Assembly: GCA_963675935.2 (NCBI GenBank)
Contig: OY780964.2
Coordinates: 434,001-498,000, forward strand
Direction of reading: 5' to 3'
DNA: 64,000 bases
Source: G963675935 sp963675935
GTDB taxonomy: Bacteria; Planctomycetota; Planctomycetia; Pirellulales; Thermoguttaceae
The notes under the pieces were generated by a model. The model made no database searches, was not told the DNA's origin, and worked only from the letters and a program-made list of their open reading frames with translations. This document shows positions 37,137 to 45,463 of the stretch, piece after piece. Both the position numbers and the translations under genes were made by a program. The stretch's first letter is position 1. Every line of letters starts with the position of its first letter.

Positions 37137-38186
37137 TTATTCGTGCGGGAACTTGCGTTCCTTCCACGTCCACTCCCTCGCTTCGTCGCTCTTCATCAAC
37201 CGGCGATCCACAAAGTCGGGGATGATCGACTGAAGATTGAATGACGGGTCGAGCAGCTTCGTGCCTTGCGAACTTGTCGGCAGCTTGCCGAAGAAGAGCG
37301 TTTGCCGATCGAGCTTGTCGTCGCCGGTCGGTTCGAGATGCCATTTCTCGAAGATGCCGTAGACCCGTTTGGCTTCGGAAAACGCTTTCGAGTTCTGCTT
37401 GCCGACGAGGATCAACATCGAAATGTCGCTCTGCACGGCCGGATTGCCCGCGGCGCGGCGAAGCGGCAAACCGGGGAACTGCCAGACGGGCGAAATTAGC
37501 ACGAGCGCCTTGACGAACCGGCCGAGCTTGAGCGGCCCGTAGTTCACCGCGCCGTGTTCATAGCCGACGGCGTCGAACCAGGCGAAATCGAGGGCGACCG
37601 AGGCGCCCATCTCCGATCCGACCACGCAAAGCTTGTCGATATTCAATTCGCCGGCGTTGTTCTTCTCCCACAAGAAGTCGCGCACGGCTCGCATGTCCTG
37701 CATGACCATCAGGCTGAACTGCGAGGGCGCCATCGTGGCAGCGTCGAGCTTGTCGTCCCGGCTGGCGCCTTTTCGGCGGGTGCTGCCGCCGTGTCCGCGC
37801 AAGTCGGGCACGATCACCGCATAGCCCAACTGCTGAAGGACCGGGGCAATATCCTTGAATTCGCTCCGGCTCTGTTTCCAGCCATGCAACATCACGATGG
37901 GAATCGCCTGCTTGCCCTTCAGGCTGGCGTAGTAGGTCAGGGCCAATTGTAATCCGTCGCCGGTTTGAAGCGTGAGGTCCACCGGCTCGGGGATTTTCGG
38001 TGCGTCCTTGTCGCTTTTGGCGGCGGCTTTGGCAGGTGCCTTTTCCGCCTTATCCACCTGAGCGAAAGCCGTCGCGTGGAATCCGGCCACGAACACGGCC
38101 GCGACGATCGCCATGAAGATCGGCCAGCAAGCATGCTTATAGGGGATTGCTATACAAGCCACAAGAGTATGACGCCGGAGTTGCAT
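37137..38186 (-). CDS. Alpha/beta hydrolase, secreted or membrane-anchored
   Basis: 349 residues from ATG 38184-38186; the open frame further upstream includes a repeat and is not used. An N-terminal hydrophobic stretch (FMAIVAAVFVAGFHATAFA) suggests export. The alpha/beta hydrolase core shows the oxyanion region IPIVMLHGWKQSRSEF, VIVPDLRGHGGS, and the nucleophile elbow VVGSEMGAS (serine in GSEMG). RRKGASRDDKL is a variable lid. Later LILVGKQNSKAFSEAK may carry the acid loop; the final histidine could not be placed with confidence. The substrate is unknown. Confidence 0.8.
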   Translation of the reverse strand: MQLRRHTLVACIAIPYKHACWPIFMAIVAAVFVAGFHATAFAQVDKAEKAPAKAAAKSDKDAPKIPEPVDLTLQTGDGLQLALTYYASLKGKQAIPIVMLHGWKQSRSEFKDIAPVLQQLGYAVIVPDLRGHGGSTRRKGASRDDKLDAATMAPSQFSLMVMQDMRAVRDFLWEKNNAGELNIDKLCVVGSEMGASVALDFAWFDAVGYEHGAVNYGPLKLGRFVKALVLISPVWQFPGLPLRRAAGNPAVQSDISMLILVGKQNSKAFSEAKRVYGIFEKWHLEPTGDDKLDRQTLFFGKLPTSSQGTKLLDPSFNLQSIIPDFVDRRLMKSDEAREWTWKERKFPHE

Positions 38187-38308
38187 GATGCCTTGTCCTT
38201 GCCAAAAAAGCCAATGGACCGACCGGGAAGGAAGTCGCGTCGCCCTTTGCTTAATGGTAGATGCGCGGCGGGCATCCGTCAATGTTTGACGCGGCCCACG
38301 CGGGGGTT

Positions 38309-38388
38309 GTTTAGCCGGCGAACTTGTTCGCCGCGTATGTTTGGCGATTTTGGCAAAAAACGCGGCGAACAAGTTCGCCGGCTAAACG
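38309..38388. repeat. GTTTAGCCGGCGAAC palindromic repeat, copy 3
   Basis: GTTTAGCCGGCGAACTTGTT and AACAAGTTCGCCGGCTAAAC form perfect 20-base-plus arms, including GCCGCG/CGCGGC continuation, around about 25 bases. It lies between the hydrolase start and the prs stop codon. No target duplication is seen. Confidence 0.9.
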
Positions 38389-38445
38389 GGACAATACGAC
38401 ATTATCAAGCTGACAGTCAATAAATCCTGACCTACATCCACGAAC

Positions 38446-39390
38446 TCAGACGAACAGCCGGCTGACCGACTCGTTGCGGTGGATTCGCTTGATCGCCTCG
38501 CCCAGAAGCGGGGCGACGCCGAGAACCGTCAGCTTGGGGATCATCTTCTCGGGCGACAGCGGAATCGTGTCGGTCAAAATCAGCCCGTCGATCGGCGCGC
38601 TCTGCAACTTCTCGATCGCCTGGCCGACCAGCAGCCCGTGCGTGGCGGCCAAATAGACCTGCCGGGCGCCATGCTGGTGCATCACTTCGGCGGCGCCGCA
38701 GATCGAGCCGGCCGTGCTGATCATGTCGTCGAAAATCAAAGCCACGCGACCCTCGACCTGACCGCCGATCACGTTGGCCTGCTTGGTTTTTTCGGCCGTG
38801 CTGCGGCGTTTGTCGATGATGGCCAAGTGTCCGCCCAGCCGAGCCATGTGCGCCAGGGCTCGCTTGATGCTCCCTTCGTCGGGACTGACGACCACGAAAT
38901 CGTCGTCGGCGAAATCCATCGCCTTGAAATGTTCGTCGATCACCGGTGCGGCGTAGAGATGATCGACAGGGATGTCGAAAAAGCCCTGAATTTGGGCCGT
39001 GTGCAGGTCCATCGCCAGCACCCGGTCGGCGCCGGCGCGGGTAATCAGGTTGGCCACCAGCTTCGCGGTGATCGGCACCCGGCCTTCGTCCTTGCGGTCT
39101 TGCCGGGCGTAGCCGAAATAGGGAACGACCGCAGTGATCCGATCGGCGCTCGCCCGCTTGAGGCTTTCGATCATGATCAACAATTCCATGAGATTTTCGT
39201 TGACCGGCGGGCAAGTCGGCTGAACGATGAACACGTCGCGTCCGCGAACGTCTTCGTCGATCTTGCAGGAGATTTCGCCGTCCGGAAAATTTCCCACCAG
39301 CGCTCGACCGAGCGGCAGTCCGAGGTACTCGCAAATACGTTTTGCCAGAGCCGGATGGGCTCGACCGGTGAATAGTTTCATGGAATTCAT
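38446..39390 (-). CDS. prs: Ribose-phosphate pyrophosphokinase
   Basis: About 314 residues from the ATG near 39390 (MNSMKLFTGRAHPALA); ATG 39381 and 39408 are alternatives, and the extension to 39519 is not family-like. The diagnostic sites are FPDGEISCKIDEDVRG, the ATP region VVPYFGYARQDRKDEGR, LAMDLHTAQIQGFF, VVVSPDEGSIKRA and the PRPP loop LIFDDMISTAGSI. It makes PRPP from ribose 5-phosphate and ATP for purine, pyrimidine, histidine and NAD synthesis, and so feeds PurF (56275). The length is normal. Confidence 0.95.
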   Translation of the reverse strand: MNSMKLFTGRAHPALAKRICEYLGLPLGRALVGNFPDGEISCKIDEDVRGRDVFIVQPTCPPVNENLMELLIMIESLKRASADRITAVVPYFGYARQDRKDEGRVPITAKLVANLITRAGADRVLAMDLHTAQIQGFFDIPVDHLYAAPVIDEHFKAMDFADDDFVVVSPDEGSIKRALAHMARLGGHLAIIDKRRSTAEKTKQANVIGGQVEGRVALIFDDMISTAGSICGAAEVMHQHGARQVYLAATHGLLVGQAIEKLQSAPIDGLILTDTIPLSPEKMIPKLTVLGVAPLLGEAIKRIHRNESVSRLFV

Positions 39391-39408
39391 GGGGGAGGCG
39401 GTGGTCAT

Positions 39409-39813
39409 GGATAAAAAAACGCCGTTTTCGAGTTCCGCAAACCGTAAACCGCTTGCGGATTTGCAGGATGCCCCTCCGGCGAGAGGGGGTTTGTGCGAAG
39501 AATTCATACTCTCCGTCAATGCGACGCCGTCCGTCGCTCGCTCATCTTGCCATGAACGGGCGGATTATTCCAGGGGTCGCCGCTCTTTTCTTGACGCCGG
39601 GGCGGGAAAACGGCAAAAACCGTCGTTTGTTGTCCGTAGCCACGTCTTTGGGCGGGAGTTTTTGCCAAGAAAACCGCCTAAAGGCGAAACTACGAACGAC
39701 TTTGCGGCTCCCCTGCCGTTTTCGTACAGCCCTTGTAGCTGCCCGCCGATTATGTTAAACTGGCGCGTTTCCCGTCTTGAGAAGCGGAAGAGCGACCCCG
39801 CAAGAGTCAAATC
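39409..39813. other. Divergent intergenic region between prs and rpmE
   Basis: About 400 bases without a gene. An imperfect inverted repeat (CGTAGCCACGTCTTTGGGCGG and CCGCCTAAAGGCGAAACTACG) lies near 39640-39700. A possible promoter for rpmE lies near 39733-39761. Short fragments of PEPCK-like or other coding similarity were not seen. Confidence 0.5.
39733..39761 (+). promoter_or_regulatory. Possible sigma-70 promoter of rpmE-prfA-prmC
   Basis: TTGTAG and TAAACT are 17 bases apart, each matching four of six consensus positions, about 53 bases upstream of the rpmE start. Only a pattern match. Confidence 0.3.
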
Positions 39814-40083
39814 ATGAAAGACAAAATCCACCCCAACTACGTCGTCACCAAAGTCACCTGCGGCTGCGGCAACACCTTCCTCACACGCAGCACCCAGCCG
39901 GAGATGAAGCTCGATATTTGCAACGCTTGCCATCCCTTTTATACGGGCAAGCTGAAGTATGTCGATACGGCCGGACGCATCGAGAAGTTCCAGAAGAAGT
40001 TCGCCGGCACCGGCTACATGAGCTTGAACCGCGGCAAGAAAGCCGCCGCCGCCCCGACCGACGACGCTCAACCGGCGCAGTGA
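39814..40083 (+). CDS. rpmE: 50S ribosomal protein L31
   Basis: 89 residues, MKDKIHPNYVVTKVTCGCGN. The zinc-binding cysteines are all present (TCGCG and ICNACHPFYTGK), so this is the C+ form. TAGRIEKFQKKF is the conserved end; the tail after GKK is a lineage-specific alanine-rich extension. The protein is part of the large ribosomal subunit. It is followed by prfA and prmC, a conserved bacterial order that suggests one operon. Confidence 0.95.
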   Translation: MKDKIHPNYVVTKVTCGCGNTFLTRSTQPEMKLDICNACHPFYTGKLKYVDTAGRIEKFQKKFAGTGYMSLNRGKKAAAAPTDDAQPAQ

Positions 40084-40187
40084 ATCCGCTCGACGTGCCA
40101 AGGCAAATGTTTAGCCCCGGCACTTGTGCCGGGTGTGTCGCGCATGGACGGCGTGTGCGTGGGCACGTATCCCGCGAGTAGACTGTC

Positions 40188-41261
40188 ATGAGTAATCCAC
40201 TCGACGAAAAACTCGCCCGGTTCGAGGAATTGGAACGACGCCTCGTCGATCCCGAGGTGCTGGCCAATCCGTCGCAGTTGACGGCCGTCTACCGCGAACA
40301 CGGCTCGCTGGCCAAGCTGGCCACGAAGTATCGCCACTTCAAAAAGCTCAACGAGCAGATCCGCGACACCCTCGAAATGCTCGAAGGCGCCGACGCTGAA
40401 ATGCGCGAGCTGGCCGAGGCCGAAATCACCCGGCTCAAGGCCGAACGCGAAACGATCTGGAACGATCTGCTCGACATGACCATCGGCGGCGAAGACGCCA
40501 ACCGAACGAGCTGCGTGTTGGAAATTCGGGCGGGCACCGGCGGCGAAGAGGCCGCGTTGTTCGCCCGCGACCTCTACCAGATGTACGCGCATTACGCCGA
40601 GGACAGGCGCTGGAAGGTCGAAATCCTCGACATGTCGCCGACCGAGTTGGGCGGGTTCAAGGAAATCATTCTCGGCATCGAGGGCGAGGACGTCTTTCGC
40701 CTGCTGCAATTCGAGAGCGGCGGCCATCGCGTGCAGCGCGTGCCCGAAACCGAGGCGATGGGCCGCGTCCACACCAGCGCCGCGACGGTGGCCGTCATGG
40801 CCGAGCCGGAAGACGTCGAAATCGACCTGAAGCCCGACGACTATCGCAAGGATATTTTTCATGCCAGCGGTCCCGGCGGTCAGCACGTCAACAAGACCGC
40901 GTCGGCCATCCGATTGACGCACTACGAGACGAACATCGTCGTTTCGTGCCAGGACGAAAAGAGCCAGCACAAGAACTTCGCCAAGGCCCTGCGCGTGCTG
41001 AAAACGCGGCTTTACGAGGCGAAACGCGCCTCGGAGAATAAGAAACGATCGGACGAGCGGAAGAGCAAGATCGGTTCGGGCGACCGCAGCCAGCGGATTC
41101 GCACGTACAATTTTCCGCAAAACCGGCTGACCGACCACCGCATCAATTTGACGCTCTACAAGCTCGACAGCATCATCGCCGGCAACTTGTCGCCGGTGAT
41201 CGACGCGCTGATGGAGTACGAGCGGCAAGAGCAGCGAGCGGCGTTCGGAACGATTGATTGA
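40188..41261 (+). CDS. prfA: Peptide chain release factor 1
   Basis: 357 residues. The GGQ catalytic motif is in ASGPGGQHVNKTASAIRLTH, and RVQRVPETEAMGRVHTSAAT carries the PxT stop-codon recognition segment, here PET. GTGGEEAALFARDL and QRIRTYNFPQNRLTDHRI are further family blocks. It reads UAA/UAG on the ribosome and releases the peptide. Its GGQ glutamine is the substrate of PrmC, encoded next. A short palindrome (CCCCGGCACTTGTGCCGGG) lies in the gap before the gene. Confidence 0.96.
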   Translation: MSNPLDEKLARFEELERRLVDPEVLANPSQLTAVYREHGSLAKLATKYRHFKKLNEQIRDTLEMLEGADAEMRELAEAEITRLKAERETIWNDLLDMTIGGEDANRTSCVLEIRAGTGGEEAALFARDLYQMYAHYAEDRRWKVEILDMSPTELGGFKEIILGIEGEDVFRLLQFESGGHRVQRVPETEAMGRVHTSAATVAVMAEPEDVEIDLKPDDYRKDIFHASGPGGQHVNKTASAIRLTHYETNIVVSCQDEKSQHKNFAKALRVLKTRLYEAKRASENKKRSDERKSKIGSGDRSQRIRTYNFPQNRLTDHRINLTLYKLDSIIAGNLSPVIDALMEYERQEQRAAFGTID

Positions 41262-41348
41262 GGCGGAAAATAAAAAGTTGAAAACGAAAACAACGTCTTG
41301 CAAAACCGCAAGCGGTTAATCATTCATCTCTAATCCCTTATCGTTGCC

Positions 41349-42224
41349 ATGTCCACCGCCGAAGCTTGGACCGTCGGCCGATTGCTTGCGTGGACGACGG
41401 ATTATCTGAAAACGCACGGGTCGGAAAGTCCGCGATTGGACGCCGAAGTGCTTCTGGCCGAGGCGCTGGGATGCCAACGGATTCAACTCTATACGACGTT
41501 TGACGACGTGCCCGACGACGGTCGCCGCACGGCGTTTCGCGAGTTGGTTCGCCGCCGGGCCGAGGGAACGCCCGTAGCGTATTTGGTCGGCCGCCGGGAG
41601 TTCTACTCGCTCATGTTTCGCGTTACGCCCGACGTGTTGGTTCCACGTCCCGAGACGGAATTGCTCGTTGTGGCGGCGCTCGATCTGGCGAAGGAAAAGG
41701 GTGAGGGGACAACGATCGCCGACATCGGCACGGGCAGCGGCATCATCGCCGTCTGCTTGGCGAAACACCTGCCGGCGTGCCGGGCGACGGCCATCGACGT
41801 GAGTCGGGCCGCGCTGGCGATTGCCCGCGAAAACGCCCAAAAACACGGCGTGGCCGATCGGATCGCGTTTGTCGAGAGCGACCTGTTCGCCACGGCAGCG
41901 AACGGCGAGCCATTCGATTTCGTGGTGAGCAATCCGCCCTACATCACGGCGGCGGAGTTCGAGCAGTTGCCGGCCGACGTTCGGAAGTATGAGCCGCGCG
42001 GGGCGCTGTTGGCCGGCGTGAAGGGCACGGAGGTCATCGAGCGATTGATCCCGCAAGCGGCCGAGCGGTTGCGGCCCGGCGGGCATCTTTTGATGGAGAT
42101 CAGTCCGACGATTCACGACGCGGTTTGTTCGCTTGTGAAAAATGACGGGCGTTTCGAGCTTGGCGAGACGATCAAGGATTTGGCTCGTTTGCCGCGCGTG
42201 GTGCAGGCGAAGCGAAGTGTTTAA
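41349..42224 (+). CDS. prmC: Release factor glutamine methyltransferase
   Basis: 291 residues. The N-terminal helical domain is followed by the SAM-binding site IADIGTGSGIIAVCLAK and the NPPY motif (VSNPPYITAAEF), typical of N5-glutamine methyltransferases. RVTPDVLVPRPETELLV is a strongly conserved block. It methylates the glutamine of the GGQ motif in RF1 and RF2, improving termination. Its place after prfA supports the call. The starting ATG is 41349. Confidence 0.95.
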   Translation: MSTAEAWTVGRLLAWTTDYLKTHGSESPRLDAEVLLAEALGCQRIQLYTTFDDVPDDGRRTAFRELVRRRAEGTPVAYLVGRREFYSLMFRVTPDVLVPRPETELLVVAALDLAKEKGEGTTIADIGTGSGIIAVCLAKHLPACRATAIDVSRAALAIARENAQKHGVADRIAFVESDLFATAANGEPFDFVVSNPPYITAAEFEQLPADVRKYEPRGALLAGVKGTEVIERLIPQAAERLRPGGHLLMEISPTIHDAVCSLVKNDGRFELGETIKDLARLPRVVQAKRSV

Positions 42225-42228
42225 CCGT

Positions 42229-42286
42229 TCTCCTCACGCTCCGCGTGAGGTCGAGCTGACGGAACCTCACGCGGAGCGTGAGGAGT
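42229..42286. repeat. CTCCTCACGC...GCGTGAGGAG palindrome
   Basis: CTCCTCACGCTCCGCGTGAGG and CCTCACGCGGAGCGTGAGGAG face each other across about 14 bases just after prmC. A half copy (CTCCTCACGCGGAGCGTGA) lies at about 20399-20418. It could serve as a terminator for the operon. Confidence 0.75.
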
Positions 42287-42322
42287 ACCGCGGTTTCGCA
42301 AGGAATAGGAGCTGCGCAAATC

Positions 42323-43240
42323 ATGTGGCGTTGCCCGAGTTGCGGAAAGCAGATTGACGACGAGTTCGACGCTTGCTGGCGGTGCGGCACGTCGCAGGAT
42401 GGAACGCCGAACGCCGATTTCCATGCGGAACCGGACGATCCGGCGCCGCCGCCGGAAAGCAAAACGCCGGAAGACGCCGATACCGCCCGGCTGCGGCGAG
42501 AGCGGATCGTCGAGTTGTGTTCCGCGGGCGACATGGCCGAGGCGGAAGGTTTTTGCGAACTGCTGGGCGAGGCGGGGATTCAGGCCCGCGTGGTGGGCGA
42601 TTTTTTAGGAAACACGGCGACCGGACTGCCGCTTGGCGAGACGACCTCGCCGCGCATTTGGGTGTTCGCAAGCGACGCCGCCCGTGCCCAAGAGATTCTC
42701 GAACTGCATTTCCGCGAGTTGGAAAACGAGCCGGAAGAGACGCCGGAGGATTCAGCTGGTGAGGAAGAGCCTGCCGAACCAGAGGAAGGCGAGTTGCCGT
42801 CCGCCGCAAGATTTCGTCCGCTCGGCCTGTTTTTTTACTTTTTTGCGTTGGCGTGTGTCGCTATCGGCTCGATCTGGGCATTGTGGAACGGGACGACGCT
42901 TTTCACCTATTCGGCGACAACTGGGAAGGCCATCCTCGGTGGGATGGAGTTGATGTACTACACTCCCGCGTCCAACGTCGCTCGTTTCCCGCTCGAAATT
43001 GCACACACAAACCTTCCCCAAATATCATATGCCTCGCGATACGTCTACGTTGTCGATGGCCATGTCTATTTCACTGGAGAATTCCACGCCGAAGATGTTC
43101 CGTCCTATGCCCCCATCTATTACAATCCCCGGCAACCGGCGGAGTGCGTGGTCGGTCCGATCACGTCGCCTTGGATGATATTGCTTTTCGCCCTTGGCGT
43201 TGGGGCGTTTTTGACGTTTGTGGGATACCAGTTCCGCTGA
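42323..43240 (+). CDS. Zinc-ribbon membrane protein with DUF2007-like domain
   Basis: 305 residues from ATG 42323, preceded by AGGAG. The N-terminus is a zinc ribbon (WRCPSCGKQIDDEFDACWRC). A middle domain (ELCSAGDMAEAEGFCELLGE, GIQARVVGDFLGN, IWVFASDAARAQEILELHF) resembles DUF2007, a ferredoxin-like module proposed to take part in signalling. An acidic linker follows, then a membrane helix (LFFYFFALACVAIGSIWALW), an extracytoplasmic domain of about 100 residues, and a last helix (MILLFALGVGAFLTFVGY). It is 50-100 bases behind prmC but has its own strong ribosome binding site. Function unknown. Confidence 0.75.
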   Translation: MWRCPSCGKQIDDEFDACWRCGTSQDGTPNADFHAEPDDPAPPPESKTPEDADTARLRRERIVELCSAGDMAEAEGFCELLGEAGIQARVVGDFLGNTATGLPLGETTSPRIWVFASDAARAQEILELHFRELENEPEETPEDSAGEEEPAEPEEGELPSAARFRPLGLFFYFFALACVAIGSIWALWNGTTLFTYSATTGKAILGGMELMYYTPASNVARFPLEIAHTNLPQISYASRYVYVVDGHVYFTGEFHAEDVPSYAPIYYNPRQPAECVVGPITSPWMILLFALGVGAFLTFVGYQFR

Positions 43241-43275
43241 TGTGGTTCGGCAATGCAGTAGCGCTGCCTTGGAAT

Positions 43276-43347
43276 GTTTAGCCGGCGGACTTGCCCGCCG
43301 TGTTTTGGAGCGACATCCCACGCGGCGAACAAGTTCGCCGGCTAAAC
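43276..43347. repeat. GTTTAGCCGGCG palindromic repeat, copy 4
   Basis: GTTTAGCCGGCGGACTTGCC and GAACAAGTTCGCCGGCTAAAC flank a short spacer. At 43384-43413, directly after it, lies a half copy of the GATTCTTCGC...GAATGA hairpin used in elements A, B and C. Confidence 0.85.
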
Positions 43348-43420
43348 GACGCGCCCGACAATCGTTTTCTCGCCGAAAAATGAACGAGATTCTTCGCTTC
43401 GCTCGGAATGATAGTGTTTT

Positions 43421-43912
43421 CTAACGCTTTCTGGGCGGAGAAAATCGAACGTGTTCGATCGTTCGGACGATGGTTTTCCCGTCGTCGGCCACGTAGCCGG
43501 AAACGGCGTCCAACGCATCGACCGCGCACTCGAAGGCAAGGTTGTAATCGCAGTCGATTTCGACTTCGGATCGGCAGGGAGTGGCGGCCGGTCCGCGGTC
43601 GCCCTCCGCCATATCGCGAATCTGTCGTTGCAGCTCCTTGATCGTGCGGAGATTTCGATCTCCCAGTTGAATTCCGACGAGATTTCCGTTTCGGTCGGCA
43701 TGCAGGCGAACGGCGATCGGAAGCATGTCGGTTTCGCTGGGCAGACCTTCTCGCGGCGCTCCGGAGGGCATTTTGAGGAAGAAATCGCCCTCCGGCGAAT
43801 TCAACCGCATGTTGGCGATGAAGAAAATAATAATCATGAAGCAGATGTCGATCATCGAGATCATGTTCGGCTCGATGCGGTCGAAATCGCCCTCGGCGGC
43901 GCGGATGTTCAT
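43421..43912 (-). CDS. ExbD/TolR-type biopolymer transport protein (second)
   Basis: 163 residues from ATG 43910-43912, with GGGAGAATCC upstream; the frame continues to 44086. One membrane helix follows the start (MISMIDICFMIIIFFIANM), with the functional aspartate in ISMIDICFM. The periplasmic part includes ADRNGNLVGIQLGDRNLRTI and YVADDGKTIVRTIEHVRF. ExbD proteins work with ExbB to use the proton gradient for work at the outer envelope. It is the last gene of the operon 47395-43421. Confidence 0.85.
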   Translation of the reverse strand: MNIRAAEGDFDRIEPNMISMIDICFMIIIFFIANMRLNSPEGDFFLKMPSGAPREGLPSETDMLPIAVRLHADRNGNLVGIQLGDRNLRTIKELQRQIRDMAEGDRGPAATPCRSEVEIDCDYNLAFECAVDALDAVSGYVADDGKTIVRTIEHVRFSPPRKR

Positions 43913-44012
43913 AATGGATTCTCCCGAATCGGTAAAACACATGGTGGGACTGCGCTGCGATTGTCCCACCCTACTTTCTTGGATGTTCCTGATAAATTCT
44001 CCCGAATCGGTT

Positions 44013-44447
44013 TCATGGCGTTCGCGTCCGCAGCACGAACTTGGAAAAACCCGTTTCTTGACAAAGGCGCATGATCTCCTGCACATTGCCGACGGGTACG
44101 CGGCGATCGGCGCGAATGACCATCGTGACGTCGTCGGCGTTCCGCTTGAACACGTTTCGCACGACGTCGCATTCCCGCCGCAACGGCTCGCGCAGGGCCG
44201 CGACCGACATCCGGTCGCCGCCGAACAGCACGACGCCGGAGGACAGGGCCTGCACGGTAAGCCGCATGGACAGCGACCCCTGCGCCGGCTTGGCGATATC
44301 GCTGACCGGCAGACGAATCAGTTCGCTCTGAACGTCGCCCGAGAAGTTCAACGTCAACATGAAGAAGAACATCAATTGAAGCGTGCAATCGAGCATCGGG
44401 GTCATGTCGGGCTCATGGCGGAAAGTCAGGCTGTCGGAAAGCTGCAT
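44013..44447 (-). CDS. ExbD/TolR-type biopolymer transport protein (first)
   Basis: 144 residues, MQLSDSLTFRHEPDMTPMLD. The membrane helix carries the aspartate in MTPMLDCTLQLMFFFMLTLN, as in ExbD. The periplasmic end (VTMVIRADRRVPVGNVQEIM, FSKFVLRTRTP) follows the family pattern. The gene begins 11 bases after exbB and is followed at about 100 bases by the second exbD, whose leader duplicates a 16-base sequence found near this gene's end (ATTCTCCCGAATCGGT at 43918 and 43996). Confidence 0.88.
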   Translation of the reverse strand: MQLSDSLTFRHEPDMTPMLDCTLQLMFFFMLTLNFSGDVQSELIRLPVSDIAKPAQGSLSMRLTVQALSSGVVLFGGDRMSVAALREPLRRECDVVRNVFKRNADDVTMVIRADRRVPVGNVQEIMRLCQETGFSKFVLRTRTP

Positions 44448-44458
44448 GATTCGCCTCG

Positions 44459-45424
44459 CTAGGAATGATCTTCGGGTAGACGGACCTTGATCTTCTCGAA
44501 CCGCTTCATCAGGTGCCCGCTCACGATGCCCGTTTGAATCACCAATCGCGTCAGGCGATTGCGGGCGTAGTGGTAGATGATGATGGAAGTGATGGCAATG
44601 AAGAGGCCGACCATGGTGTTGACGAGCGCGATGCCGATCCCATTGGCCAATTCCGAGGGTTTCGGCGTCACCTCCCTGCTGGCGATGACGGCGAACGATC
44701 GCACGATGCCATCGACCGTGGCCAGCAGGCCGAGCATCGGTCCGATCTGGGCGATTAGGGCGATGTTTCCGTTGCGCTGCTCCAAATGCACGGTGTGTTC
44801 CCGGCCGGTTTCTTGCATGGCCTCCACCATGCTTTCGTAGCCTTCCGAGAGGTTCGCCATTCCGGCCGTGAGAACCTTGGCCAACAACGAATCGTGATCC
44901 TTGACCGTGTCAAAGGCTTCTCGGTACTGTTTCTGGTTCAACTGTTCCTCGAAGTCATCGGCCAAATCCATCGGGCAAATGCATTTTTGACGCAAACCAA
45001 GGACGATCATCACCAGCAGCGCAATTTCATTGAAAGTGATGGCAAGAAAGACGATCGTGTACTGTAGGCCCATCGAACGGTAGAGCCAGTGAAGAAAGTT
45101 CTCTTCCTTGGGCGATTCTTCTTCGCCCGATTGATCGGGCGACTTGTCGCCGATGTTTTTTACGGCCTTCGTCTTCTTGAAAACGACGCTGCCGCCGGCG
45201 GCATTTTCCTTCGCGGTTTTGGCCGCCTCGGCCGGATGGGTCGCGGGCGGCTCGGCCTTCAGCGGAATATCGGCCTTTCTCGGCTCCTGCTTGGCGTTGT
45301 CCGCGGCGCGGGCAGGCGGCGAGCCGACGGGAGCCGTCGCGGCATAACCCACGCGCTCGGCCGGAAACAGGGCGATGAAGCAAACGGCCGCGGCCAAGCG
45401 GCTCTTCAAAAAGACCTGATTCAT
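44459..45424 (-). CDS. ExbB/TolQ/MotA-type proton channel protein with long N-terminal extension
   Basis: 321 residues. A signal-peptide-like start (LAAAVCFIALFPAERVGYAA) is followed by about 90 residues of charged, low-complexity sequence, then the helix YTIVFLAITFNEIALLVMIV and the conserved TolQ/ExbB region (IAQIGPMLGLLATVDGIVRS, ANGIGIALVNTMVGLFIAIT). It forms the proton channel with the ExbD proteins encoded just downstream. The long extracytoplasmic extension is more than most ExbB proteins have. The gene starts about 40 bases after the alpha-toroid protein gene. Confidence 0.9.
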   Translation of the reverse strand: MNQVFLKSRLAAAVCFIALFPAERVGYAATAPVGSPPARAADNAKQEPRKADIPLKAEPPATHPAEAAKTAKENAAGGSVVFKKTKAVKNIGDKSPDQSGEEESPKEENFLHWLYRSMGLQYTIVFLAITFNEIALLVMIVLGLRQKCICPMDLADDFEEQLNQKQYREAFDTVKDHDSLLAKVLTAGMANLSEGYESMVEAMQETGREHTVHLEQRNGNIALIAQIGPMLGLLATVDGIVRSFAVIASREVTPKPSELANGIGIALVNTMVGLFIAITSIIIYHYARNRLTRLVIQTGIVSGHLMKRFEKIKVRLPEDHS

Positions 45425-45463
45425 AAAGTCCTCCTAAGTCGAACTAAATCAAAAAGTGACGTT